Shown here: in pieces, positions 6,908-14,953 of the stretch
Position numbering within the stretch: position 1 is the first letter of the stretch
Layout of the letters: every line of letters starts with the position of its first letter
From: an uncultured Planctomycetaceae bacterium
GTDB taxonomy: Bacteria; Planctomycetota; Planctomycetia; Pirellulales; Pirellulaceae
Reading direction: 5' to 3'
NCBI GenBank assembly: GCA_903863885.1
Contig: CAIPEB010000462.1
Span: forward strand, 1-32,099
DNA: 32,099 bases
Made by a program: the position numbers and the translations under genes
Notes under the pieces: model-generated
Seen by the model: the letters and a program-made list of their open reading frames with translations, nothing else
What the model was told of the DNA's origin: nothing
The model's database searches: none

Positions 6908-8461
6908 CTATACGCGATACCGTTCCCGCAACCGTTCCGCTGCTTGAGCGATGGCGGACAGTTTTTGTTCGGCGATGAGCGCGGCGGTGATGGGGTTGTC
7001 GGCGAATGTGGCGAACCCGCAGTCCGGGTTGAAGAGGACTCGGTCGGCGCCGAAGACCTTGATTGCGTGTTCCGCGCGGGCCAGTACCTCGTCGACGGTT
7101 TCGACGCGGTCGGACTTCTGATTCACCACCCCCACCCCGATGCGGCGGTCGTCGGGCAGCGAACTGAGCACCTCCAGTTCGCCGGCCCGCGGAGTGCAAA
7201 GCTCGAGGAAAAGCGTGCCAACCGCGATTTCGGACAGCAGTTTCAGCAGCGGACGATAATCGCCGGCCAGCGCGGCGCTCTCGTCCCGTGTCCAATTGCC
7301 GCGGCAGATGTGAAGCGCGAGCCGCTCGGCGGGCAGTCCTTCGACGACACGGTTGATCAGCGACTGGGCAAAGGACAGTTCCTGCTGGACGGGACCTTTG
7401 GCGCCAAGTGCGCCGCACATGAAGCAGCGTCCTCCCGTGCCCGATCGTCCATATATGACCTCGGTCAGCACGGGCTCGTCGAATTGCACGATGCTCACGC
7501 CGGCCGCAAGCAGGAAGTGCACTTCTTCGCGCAGAACCCGCACGATGTCTTCGGCCAGATGCTCGCGCGACGGATAGGCGCGATCGGAAATGCACTCCAT
7601 CCACATCGTGCGAGTGAGCAGGTACGGGCCGGGCAGGGCGACCTTGACCGGCAAGGTGGAAAGCGAACGCACGAACTCGAACTCGCGAAGAGCCAGCGGT
7701 CGCGAGCGGCCCAGCGGCCCGAAAACGGCGGGGTGACGCACCGTCTCGGCCGGAACGTCGAGGCGACTCAACTCCTCGCGGAAGTGGTCGGGATCATCGA
7801 CGTAAGGCAGGAGGTCGGTGATCGGGATCAACTGACAGTTGTCCAGAATGCCGCCGACAAAGCTCGCGTAGTTGTCGCGACGTTGCTCGCCGTCGGTCAG
7901 CACATCGACCCGCGAGCGGAGTTGCGCGTCGACGACCAGCCGCACAGCGTCATTGGCTGTCTCCTGGAAATCGCTCTCGGGCAATCTGCCGGCCAAGTAC
8001 TCGTGCAGCGATTGAAGCAACCAGCGAGGCCTCGGCCAGCTGCCCATGCCCATCACGGAAAGCGGTGCAATTCGGGGGGCGGCCGCAGGCCGCGGCAGGG
8101 AATCGGGGATGACAATCTGGCTGATCGGCTGAGTAACGGGTGCCGGCCCCCTGGTGCGGAGCGCGGTGTCGACGGCGGCATTCGGCGCGGACTTCGGCGG
8201 CACGAATGAACCCTTTGAAACCAGAAAACTCTGCCGGTCCGGCAGGGTGATCTGCGAGACCAGTTCGTTTCCGGTCAGCCGGCACCAGGCCGGAAGGTCT
8301 TCCCGGACGGAGGGCTCGCTCGAGAGAATCTCCAGCAATTGACCCGGTTCGAGCGGGTCAATGTGTTTTCGAATCAAGAGCAGCAGGCCGTTGCCGCAAT
8401 CCAGGTTTTCGCCGTCGAATCGAACCGCCGCCCCGTAGGGATGCGAGTTGTTTTCCGTCAT
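6908..8461 (-). CDS. TusA-like domain fused to MetE-type (cobalamin-independent) methionine synthase catalytic domain
   Basis: A 517-residue cytosolic fusion. Residues ~13-70 resemble a TusA/SirA sulfur-carrier domain. The usual CPxP active site is replaced by LDCGNGLLLL, which keeps a Cys (C22), and the domain ends in EDLPAWCRLTGNEL. A ~60-residue Pro-rich linker follows. Residues ~132-517 match the catalytic barrel of MetE/UROD-like enzymes. All four expected zinc ligands are visible: H384 and C386 (HIC), E420 (FLE) and C481 (NPDCGF); FDEP at 327-330 is the homocysteine-side loop. The N-terminal folate-binding half of true MetE is missing, so the methyl donor may not be polyglutamyl methyltetrahydrofolate. 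A DsrE-like gene lies 30 bases upstream on the same strand. The fusion suggests sulfur delivered on a carrier Cys to a zinc-thiolate methyl or alkyl transfer enzyme; that role is inferred. Confidence 0.88.
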   Translation of the reverse strand: MTENNSHPYGAAVRFDGENLDCGNGLLLLIRKHIDPLEPGQLLEILSSEPSVREDLPAWCRLTGNELVSQITLPDRQSFLVSKGSFVPPKSAPNAAVDTALRTRGPAPVTQPISQIVIPDSLPRPAAAPRIAPLSVMGMGSWPRPRWLLQSLHEYLAGRLPESDFQETANDAVRLVVDAQLRSRVDVLTDGEQRRDNYASFVGGILDNCQLIPITDLLPYVDDPDHFREELSRLDVPAETVRHPAVFGPLGRSRPLALREFEFVRSLSTLPVKVALPGPYLLTRTMWMECISDRAYPSREHLAEDIVRVLREEVHFLLAAGVSIVQFDEPVLTEVIYGRSGTGGRCFMCGALGAKGPVQQELSFAQSLINRVVEGLPAERLALHICRGNWTRDESAALAGDYRPLLKLLSEIAVGTLFLELCTPRAGELEVLSSLPDDRRIGVGVVNQKSDRVETVDEVLARAEHAIKVFGADRVLFNPDCGFATFADNPITAALIAEQKLSAIAQAAERLRERYRV

Positions 8462-8491
8462 GGTCGCACGTCTTCCGCATCGAGTGGGACA

Positions 8492-8854
8492 TCAGTAGCT
8501 GATGCACGGAGTTCCACCGGCTAGAAACTCAACGAGCTTCGCGCCTCCCACAATGCGGGCTCCGCTGACCACGGCGTTTTCGTCAAGACCTCGCTTCTTG
8601 AAGCACGGCGCACACACGAAGATGGTCCCGCCCGATGCGGCGAAGTTATCCATCAGCTGCTTGAGCGGAGCAAAGCCTTCTTCGTGGATATCGTCCGAGT
8701 AGCCCTGCACGGCAAGCCGCACGGCCTCGGTGCTCAGGAACACCAGCGTCTCCTGTCCGGAGCCCAACGCGGCATTGGCGACGACGAATGCCACCGTCGC
8801 GCGATCCGTGTCTTCCTTGGCGCAAGTCAGCGAAACGCAGAATTTCCCTGCCAT
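8492..8854 (-). CDS. DsrE-like sulfur relay protein
   Basis: A 120-residue protein of the DsrE/DsrF/TusD fold. The start resembles family members (KFCVSLTCAKEDTDRATVAFVVANAAL), followed by an ETLVFLSTEAVRLA strand-helix and an IFVCAPCFKKRG loop. That loop has two Cys at the position where DsrE-type proteins carry the sulfur-accepting Cys. It ends with AKLVEFLAGGTPCISY. The ATG at 8854 is preceded by AGAAAGG at six bases, better than the in-frame TTG six bases further up. It precedes the TusA-MetE gene by 30 bases, and a cysteine desulfurase remnant lies just upstream. The likely role is to take persulfide sulfur and pass it to the TusA-like domain next door. Confidence 0.87.
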   Translation of the reverse strand: MAGKFCVSLTCAKEDTDRATVAFVVANAALGSGQETLVFLSTEAVRLAVQGYSDDIHEEGFAPLKQLMDNFAASGGTIFVCAPCFKKRGLDENAVVSGARIVGGAKLVEFLAGGTPCISY

Positions 8855-8976
8855 CGTCAACCTTTCTTCTAATGCATGCAGCGTGACTGAAACTGGGACT
8901 TAAGCATACGTGTGATTCTGATACGACGCCAGCTTAAGTGCGGTGTCTAATCGCAATTTGATTCGGCATTAGTTAA

Positions 8977-9168
<192 letters not shown>

Positions 9169-9179
9169 TCAATCAGGAC

Positions 9180-9439
9180 TCGTGCGTTGTAGCGATGCAC
9201 CTTCCGCAGCGTTCCTTCGAAGTGGAACACGATCAGTCCAACATCCGGATCGTTGGTCAGGTTGAACTCGCATCGGCCATTGCAGAGGTAATAACTGTTA
9301 TGGAAGCCGTGCTTCGCCGCCGCACGCTTGGTTGTTCGCAGCGGAATCGATACTCGACAGACGCGTCGATGGGAACGTCCCAGCGAGGCACGGATCGAAG
9401 CGGTATGCAATCGAACTCGATTTGAAGAGCGGGGATCAT
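9180..9439 (-). pseudogene. Frameshifted N-terminal fragment of a conserved hypothetical protein
   Basis: One frame gives LQIEFDCIPLRSVPRWDVPID..SVEYRFRCEQ. The continuation lies in another frame: AAKHGFHNSYYLCNGRCEF and LTNDPDVGLIVFHFEGTL. Read together they form a coherent, conserved-looking protein start of ~75 residues, broken by a frameshift near 9315-9335. Similarity stops near 9180, where the SufS remnant begins in a different frame. I recognise the pattern as a conserved hypothetical family seen in various bacteria but cannot name a function. The fragment has lost its C-terminal part and is probably non-functional. Confidence 0.5.
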
Positions 9440-9698
9440 CTTGCGGACCTTTTATTGGTTGGAGTCCGGAGTCTGGAGGAAGGCAAACATCTGTCCGCCT
9501 TCCGCCGCTACCGACTACCGGCGAAGCCGCTTCGTTTCAACTCCGTGCGTTAACAAGGACGGCCGGCATATCTAATGGTGAGCCATGGTATTTCACGGAC
9601 GTCAGTCGCCGGCTGCGATCTAACAGCCACCGCTTCACTTGAGCATGGTGGACTAAATGCCGATCGTGGCTTGACGAAAGTGTCTGGCCACGAGGTGT

Positions 9699-10121
9699 TT
9701 GGCTGGTCCATCGGATCAAGTTCGCCACGCAGTTCAGGGCACGCCTGACTCTCCGGCCGACGACCTCGTAACTTACACGCTGAACGATGGGGCGGCCGAA
9801 GCAGCGGCCGAGGCGTCTGCTGCCGCGCCTGCCGATCCGCCGCCGCTTCCGTTTCATACGATCGAAGGGGTTGGCGGCGGGGCGATTACGCCGATGGCCT
9901 ATCTGGTGAATCCAGGCGCCGAAGATGCCGTATTCGGCAAACCGGCAGTCGCACTGACTTATGCCAACCTGGGGCTCAAGAATCTGACTGCGATCACGGT
10001 GACTGAAACCCTGTTTCAGCGTATTGAGCTGGGCTATGCGGCCGATCGGCTTGGTCTGGGAACGCTGCCGGGCGCGATTCACGAATTCACCCAGGGCGCG
10101 GCGAACAACTACGAATTCTGA
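9699..10121 (+). pseudogene. DUF3034-like fragment
   Basis: The frame gives a 140-residue product. Its middle (HTIEGVGGGAITPMAYLV, then VALTYANLGLKNLTAITVTETLFQRIELGYAADRLGLG) resembles the start of DUF3034 proteins, which are predicted outer-membrane beta proteins of ~280-300 residues. The expected signal peptide is missing: the upstream codons (SDQVRHAVQGTPDS) look non-native. The protein ends early at LPGAIHEFTQGAANNYEF. Both ends are thus replaced, which points to a decayed fragment. It converges with the GNAT gene. The 9440-9698 stretch before it holds no gene I can support. The family assignment is from memory and moderate. Confidence 0.5.
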
Positions 10122-10216
10122 GATCAATCTATTCGCCGACGGAGCAGGCATGTCCGTCCGAGCGTGACAAACGGCGATGGTTCTGATTCCTCTCGCATCT
10201 GTCGGCCATTTGCCGT

Positions 10217-10699
10217 TCAAACGTTGTTGGGGTCTTTCTGCCAGAAACCGTAGGGTGGCGTCCCGGGGGAAAACCCTTTCAGCCGGTAGAGCGACTGCGC
10301 GGCAACATTGTCGTGCCGCACCTCCAGCGTGATTCTACAGCAGCCGATGCCCGAGGCATGGGATTCCACGGCGTCCAGCAGTTTGGCCGCGATGCCCCGA
10401 CGACGATGGTCTTCCCGCACGTAGAGATCGTGAATGTTGACCAAGGGTCTGGCCATGAATGTTGAGTAGGCGAGAAAGCACACGGCGATGCCCACCGCCG
10501 ATTCGTGTTGCCACGCAATGAACTGCAGAGCCGATGAATTACCGGCGAGATCGCGCACGAGCCGCAACTGGGTTTCCGGCGGCAGCGCGCGGCTCAATCC
10601 CATCGAGTCGGCCGCGTACGCGTTGATCAGCATGCGCACGGCATCCTGGTCGTCGCCGCGCCGAAGATCGGCGAGCCGGATTCTCAATCCGTCGTTCAT
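10217..10699 (-). CDS. GNAT family N-acetyltransferase coupled to nifV
   Basis: A 160-residue single-domain GNAT enzyme. The acetyl-CoA-binding motif A is [18 protein letters not shown] (about residues 93-110; R-x-x-G-x-A type). It is preceded by the NIHDLYV beta strand and followed by [21 protein letters not shown], the usual motif B. The product would acetylate an amine using acetyl-CoA in the cytoplasm; the substrate cannot be read from the sequence. Its ATG overlaps the nifV stop as ATGA, so translation is probably coupled and the gene belongs to the nif operon as its last member. It is not related to CysE, which follows nifV in Azotobacter. No strong terminator is visible after it. Confidence 0.88.
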   Translation of the reverse strand: MNDGLRIRLADLRRGDDQDAVRMLINAYAADSMGLSRALPPETQLRLVRDLAGNSSALQFIAWQHESAVGIAVCFLAYSTFMARPLVNIHDLYVREDHRRRGIAAKLLDAVESHASGIGCCRITLEVRHDNVAAQSLYRLKGFSPGTPPYGFWQKDPNNV

Positions 10700-11841
10700 G
10701 GAGCTTTCGCGGGAATTGGACGCCGCAGTGTGCGACAGAGCTGTTCGAGTTCCGTTTGCGAGATCGACCGCCCCAATCGCTCGGCCCGTTGTCGGACCGC
10801 GTTCAAGATCGTCGACAATTGCTCACGGTCCTGCAAGTGGATTCCCGATTGGGCGAGTGCCTGCTGGATGGAGGTTGTTCCTGCGTGCTTGCCGATGACG
10901 ATCCGCGTCGGGCGGCCTCCCACCTGTTCACTGCAGAATGGTTGATATGCTCTCTCATCTCGCGACATCGCGCGCACGTGGATCCCCGATTCGTGTTCGA
11001 AGACGCATCTGCCGACGATCGGCTTGCGGCGGGGGATTGATTCTCTTACCAGTGCTGCGACACGGTGGCAGATCGGAGTCAACCGGGAAGTCCGAATTCC
11101 GATATCGAAACCGGTGGTGATTCCGAGCGACATGGCGACTTCCTCCAACGGAGCGTTGCCGGCACGCTCGCCGATACCGAGCACGGTGACATCCACACAC
11201 GATGCGCCTGATTCGATAGCGGCAACGCTGTTAGCCGTTGCCATTCCCAGGTCGTTGTGAGCGTGAAATCCCAGCGTTACGTCCGGCAGCGCCGCGTGAA
11301 ACTCCGCAATCCGATCCGCCGTCTGCCGCGGATTCCAGACTCCCACGGTATCGGCAAGCCGGATCCGATGGGCACCAAGCGAAGCGGCCTCCGACGCCCA
11401 TTCAAGATGCCAGGATGAATCGCCCCTTGAAACATCCTGGATGCCCACGGAGACATAGTCGAAATAGGCGGCGGCGCGCGGAATGATGGACTTGATCTGG
11501 TCATCGACCCATTGCCGCGTCCTGCCAAGCGAGTTCAACAGAATCGAGGAGCCGGGCAGGGACAGATGCACGGCGGGGACGCGACATCCCGCTGCCGCAT
11601 CGAGATCCGAGTCGCTCAAGCGGCACCAGACGGCCAGGCGACAGGAGAGGCGAAGAGCGGCGATGGCGCGGATCGTCTCGATCTCCGTCTCGCCCATCGC
11701 GGGCGTTCCGACCTCCAGTTCGCCGACTCCCGCGTCGTCGAGCAGGCTCGCGATCTCCAGCTTGGTCCGTCGGGGAAAAACGACGCCGGGAGCCTGTTCA
11801 CCGTCGCGCAGCGTTGTATCCACGAGCCAGATCATTGACAT
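10696..11841 (-). CDS. nifV: Homocitrate synthase NifV
   Basis: A 381-residue enzyme that condenses acetyl-CoA with 2-oxoglutarate to homocitrate, the organic ligand of FeMo-co. Family motifs are clear: [13 protein letters not shown] at residues ~8-20, the [15 protein letters not shown] metal and substrate site, a [14 protein letters not shown] loop and FEHESGIHV. Its length matches NifV (~380) rather than the longer leucine-pathway 2-isopropylmalate synthases, which carry a regulatory domain. Its ATG directly follows the ferredoxin stop (TGAATG), and its own stop overlaps the GNAT start. The position inside the nif operon supports homocitrate rather than isopropylmalate synthesis. Confidence 0.96.
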   Translation of the reverse strand: MSMIWLVDTTLRDGEQAPGVVFPRRTKLEIASLLDDAGVGELEVGTPAMGETEIETIRAIAALRLSCRLAVWCRLSDSDLDAAAGCRVPAVHLSLPGSSILLNSLGRTRQWVDDQIKSIIPRAAAYFDYVSVGIQDVSRGDSSWHLEWASEAASLGAHRIRLADTVGVWNPRQTADRIAEFHAALPDVTLGFHAHNDLGMATANSVAAIESGASCVDVTVLGIGERAGNAPLEEVAMSLGITTGFDIGIRTSRLTPICHRVAALVRESIPRRKPIVGRCVFEHESGIHVRAMSRDERAYQPFCSEQVGGRPTRIVIGKHAGTTSIQQALAQSGIHLQDREQLSTILNAVRQRAERLGRSISQTELEQLCRTLRRPIPAKAP

Positions 11842-12144
11842 TCAACCAGCCAGCAATTCGGGGACGGGTTCGCCTTGCTCAAGCGCGTCGAGGATGACAT
11901 CCATCTTTTGTCGGGTCACTCCGAAGTACCACCAGCCGGCCGGATAGATCACGACGATCGGTCCCCGTTCGCACTGTTTCAAACAGCCTGTGCTCGAAAC
12001 CAGCGCATCAATGCCTCGGTCGGCGATTTCGCTCTCCAGCATTTGCAGAAGGTCTACCGCGTCCTTCCGATTGCAGACTCCCTGAGGATCTCCGCCAACG
12101 CGAAAGCTGTTACAGACAAGGACATGATAGGTTGGCTTTTCCAT
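11842..12144 (-). CDS. Thioredoxin-like [2Fe-2S] ferredoxin, nif-associated
   Basis: A 100-residue protein. The four cluster Cys follow the thioredoxin-like ferredoxin pattern: LVCNSF, then GVCNRK, and later GCLKQCERGP (C-x3-C). The closing segment IVVIYPAGWWYFGVT is typical of this family, known from Clostridium pasteurianum and as a companion of nif genes in Azotobacter and others. Its likely role is electron transfer or cluster traffic around MoFe-protein assembly. The ATG at 12144 has a GGAG about 8 bases upstream. A longer in-frame reading up to 12315 starts inside nifB and shows no conserved residues, so it is rejected. It lies 118 bases after nifB, the largest gap in the operon after nifH, and is followed immediately by nifV. 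Confidence 0.92.
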   Translation of the reverse strand: MEKPTYHVLVCNSFRVGGDPQGVCNRKDAVDLLQMLESEIADRGIDALVSSTGCLKQCERGPIVVIYPAGWWYFGVTRQKMDVILDALEQGEPVPELLAG

Positions 12145-12262
12145 AAGAGACTCCGGTAGTGAGGAAGAACTTGTCTGGAACGAAATCGTCTGTGGCGAGT
12201 GCCTCGTGAGTTGCAGGTCCCCGACACCGTCCGGCATTTCGGTTTCAAATCCGCGGCGCCGA

Positions 12263-13531
12263 TCATCCGCATCCTTGCCCCGATCCGCCGCAGGTGACTC
12301 CGGCACTGCACTCATGTTGCCGACGAACGGGAGCGCGAATCTCGGTTCCCTGATAGACGGCCTCGAGACCTTCGTCGATCAATCCCTCCATCATGTGGAC
12401 CTGGATCCCGTGCTGCCTCAACACTTCCCGAGGGTAAGGGCCTGCGCTGGAAACCAGAATTGCCCGGCAGTCGGACAACCGTTCAGCCAGCGCATCCCAC
12501 CGCAATTGTCGGCCGCCCGGTTGCGGCGTCTCGCGAGTTTCGACCAGTTCGTATGAGTTGCCGTTCGCCGCGAAGATATGCAACTCTCTGGCTTCTCCCA
12601 GGTGGAGATTGACGAGCACGCCTTCAAGTGTTCCGACGGCGACGTAAGGCCGGTCGTCCTTCGGTTCGGCCGGTTGCCTTGCTGCATGAAGCAGCGACTC
12701 GCGGACAGGCGCGGGAATCGGTTCTCCCAACAGCCCGATCGCATCGGCCCGGCATCGCGTGCAGTGCTGCATCAGCGGCAAGTGGGTTTCGGCCTCGGCG
12801 CGGGCCGCAGCCAGGACGTGCGGGGCAACTTCGCCGAGCGATCCGAATGGCGTCTCCGGCACGGAGACCATGGGGATGCAGTTGAAGAGATCGGCTCCGC
12901 ACTCAGTCACCGTGCGGGCAATCTGGCCTACGTGATGTTCGTTGATCCCGGGGATCAGGATCGTGTTGATCTTGACGATGATGTTTCTCGCACGGAGTTC
13001 ACGAACCGCAGCGAGTTGCCGGTCGAGAAGGATCTGCGCCCCTTCGAGTCCGTGGCAGGGAATTCGCCGATCGCGAATCCAGAGGTAGATGCGGCTGCCA
13101 ATCCGGGGATCGACCGCGTTGATGGTCAACGTGACGTGGCTGACGTTTAAGTCGGCCAGTTCGGGAATATAGGGTGCGATGGCCAATCCGTTAGACGCGA
13201 CGCACAGGACCATTTGCGGGCATTCTCTCCGCACCAGTCGCAGCGTCTCGAGCGTCGCATCGGGATTGGCAAACGGGTCACCCGGTCCGGCGATGCCGAC
13301 GACCTTCAACCGATCGTCGCGGGCGAGCGCGCCGCGCAGGTATTCGAGAGCCTGCTGCGGAGTGAGGACGGCAGCGGTCACGCCGGGCCGGGATTCGTTG
13401 ACGCAACTGAACCGCCGATCGCAGAAATTGCACTGGATATTGCAGTCGGGGGCCACCGGCAGATGAACTCGGCCGAATCGATGCCGCGCCTCGGCGTTAA
13501 AGCACGGATGAGTAGTGAGGTCTGGTGCCAT
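12263..13531 (-). CDS. nifB: FeMo-co biosynthesis radical SAM protein NifB, with C-terminal NifX-like domain
   Basis: A 422-residue protein that makes NifB-co, the 8Fe-9S-carbide core of FeMo-co. The N-terminus has HPCFNAEARHRFGRVHLPVAP, then the radical-SAM Cys triad C30, C34, C37 (CNIQCNFC), followed by RRFSCVNESRPGV, the NifB signature. AGPGDPFAN lies in the SAM-binding region. The C-terminal third (from ~residue 310: YVAVGTLEGVLVNLHLGEA...) is the NifX/NafY-like cofactor-binding domain, so this is the two-domain form. The tail is Cys/Gly-rich (CSAGVTCGGSGQGCG). The start at 13531 (MAPDLTTHPCF) fits other NifBs; an upstream Met at 13615 overlaps nifN and adds non-conserved residues. Its product feeds the NifEN scaffold encoded just upstream. 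Confidence 0.97.
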   Translation of the reverse strand: MAPDLTTHPCFNAEARHRFGRVHLPVAPDCNIQCNFCDRRFSCVNESRPGVTAAVLTPQQALEYLRGALARDDRLKVVGIAGPGDPFANPDATLETLRLVRRECPQMVLCVASNGLAIAPYIPELADLNVSHVTLTINAVDPRIGSRIYLWIRDRRIPCHGLEGAQILLDRQLAAVRELRARNIIVKINTILIPGINEHHVGQIARTVTECGADLFNCIPMVSVPETPFGSLGEVAPHVLAAARAEAETHLPLMQHCTRCRADAIGLLGEPIPAPVRESLLHAARQPAEPKDDRPYVAVGTLEGVLVNLHLGEARELHIFAANGNSYELVETRETPQPGGRQLRWDALAERLSDCRAILVSSAGPYPREVLRQHGIQVHMMEGLIDEGLEAVYQGTEIRAPVRRQHECSAGVTCGGSGQGCG

Positions 13532-13568
13532 GGAGCGGTGTTCCGGTGCGGTGATTCCTGCGGTCGCA

Positions 13569-14942
13569 CTACATGTACGCGTATCCCACGGTGGACGAAT
13601 CCTGTTTCGACTCAATCAGTGCGTTCGCGATACGATCGAACAACTGTTGCGCTCCCCGATAGCCGAAATGGAGCGTACGATTTCCATCGATCCGGTCGTG
13701 AATCGGAAAGCCCACTCGGATCAGAGGAACGTTCAGCTTCCGCGCCAGCCCATAAGCTTTGCTGCTGCCGACGATCAGGTCGGGCCGCCGGCTTCGCACT
13801 TCCTCTTCAATCTCCAGGTAATCCGATGCCTGGCACACGGCAATCTCTGCGGCTTTGTCGGGGATCTCCGACTTCACGGCCGTTCTCAAACGACCGCTGC
13901 TTCCTCCCGACCCGCAAACGACCGGAGTGATACCCAACTCCGCCAGAAACACGGCCAAGCCGATCACGAGATCTTCATCGCCAACCACGGCGGCTCGCCG
14001 CCCCGACACGTACTTGTGACCGTCCACCAGAGAGTCGAGCAGACGTCCTCGCTCGGCTGCGTGCGGCGCGGGCGTGCATCGACCCGTGATCGACTCGAGA
14101 GTGTGGAACAGCTCGTCGGTCTTCCGAACGCCGATCGGCGGAGACAGGCGATGGCGCGGAACGGAGCAGGCTTCCTCCAGCCACGCGGCGCCCGTTTCAC
14201 TCGCAGAGGCAACGTGTGTGAACTCGATGCTCGCGCGAGCGCTGCCGGTGCGACGGATGTCGTCGACCTTGGTGCCGCCCGGCGGGATCAGGTGGTACTC
14301 GCGCCAGGTCGTTCCGTCGAGCGTTTCGCTGTAATCCGGCAGCAGCGTGTGCGGAAGTTGAAACTCCCGCACGATCTCCTTGAGATATCGCAAGTCTGCG
14401 GGGGAGCACATCGGCGCGAACAGGTTCACGTGCTCCGCCGGAGACCCTCTTTCGGCGAGTTGAGCCACCATAGCGCGCACGGCGGCCACGTAGCCGTCCG
14501 CGTGACTCCCGCAGTAACTCGGCGTCGAGACGTGCACGATCGGTGCGGATACGAGTCCATCGTCCGGGAGACCTCGCAGATGCATGGCCGGGTCCTCGCC
14601 GATCGTCTCGGCCAGGCAGGTTGTTGCAATGCCGATCATCGCGGGATGGTACTGGCGGGTCACATTGGCCAGGCTCTTGAGCAGGTTGTCCCGGCCGCCG
14701 AAGATCGTGGTTTCCTCCGCAAAACTGGAGGACGCGATGTCGATAGGTTCCTTGAAATGACTGATCATGTAACGGCGAATATACGTCGCGCAGCCCTGCG
14801 AGCCGTGCAGGACCGTGCGCGAGCCTTCGACGCCGGCGAACGCCACACATGCGCCGAGCGGCGTGCATAACTTGCAGGCGTTCCGCGTCGCCGCGACTTC
14901 AAGCGCGGCCGGTGTCACAGCAGCTTCGCAGTCGGCACTCAT
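13569..14942 (-). CDS. nifN: FeMo-co scaffold subunit NifN
   Basis: A 457-residue beta-like subunit of the NifEN scaffold on which NifB-co is converted to a FeMo-co precursor. Conserved Cys that bind the [4Fe-4S] cluster with NifE are visible at C26 (KLCTPLGA), C51 (HGSQGCATY) and C109 (TTCLAETIGED). Other nitrogenase-fold landmarks are HFKEPIDIASSSFAEETTIFGG and STPSYCGSHADGY. The start at 14942 is 11 bases after the nifE stop; a longer reading to 15155 lies inside nifE and is out of family. NifK and NifN here share the same motif order, as expected from ancient duplication. The gene precedes nifB by 37 bases. Confidence 0.95.
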   Translation of the reverse strand: MSADCEAAVTPAALEVAATRNACKLCTPLGACVAFAGVEGSRTVLHGSQGCATYIRRYMISHFKEPIDIASSSFAEETTIFGGRDNLLKSLANVTRQYHPAMIGIATTCLAETIGEDPAMHLRGLPDDGLVSAPIVHVSTPSYCGSHADGYVAAVRAMVAQLAERGSPAEHVNLFAPMCSPADLRYLKEIVREFQLPHTLLPDYSETLDGTTWREYHLIPPGGTKVDDIRRTGSARASIEFTHVASASETGAAWLEEACSVPRHRLSPPIGVRKTDELFHTLESITGRCTPAPHAAERGRLLDSLVDGHKYVSGRRAAVVGDEDLVIGLAVFLAELGITPVVCGSGGSSGRLRTAVKSEIPDKAAEIAVCQASDYLEIEEEVRSRRPDLIVGSSKAYGLARKLNVPLIRVGFPIHDRIDGNRTLHFGYRGAQQLFDRIANALIESKQDSSTVGYAYM

Positions 14943-14953
14943 GACGCGACTCC

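Noticed and set aside
6887-8209. 440-codon plus-strand frame opposite the TusA-MetE gene
   Set aside because: The minus-strand gene has all zinc ligands and clear similarity; the antisense product is Arg/Gln/His-rich without motifs.
13515-14870. 451-codon plus-strand frame opposite nifN
   Set aside because: Antisense shadow of nifN, with no recognisable domain or ribosome-binding site.
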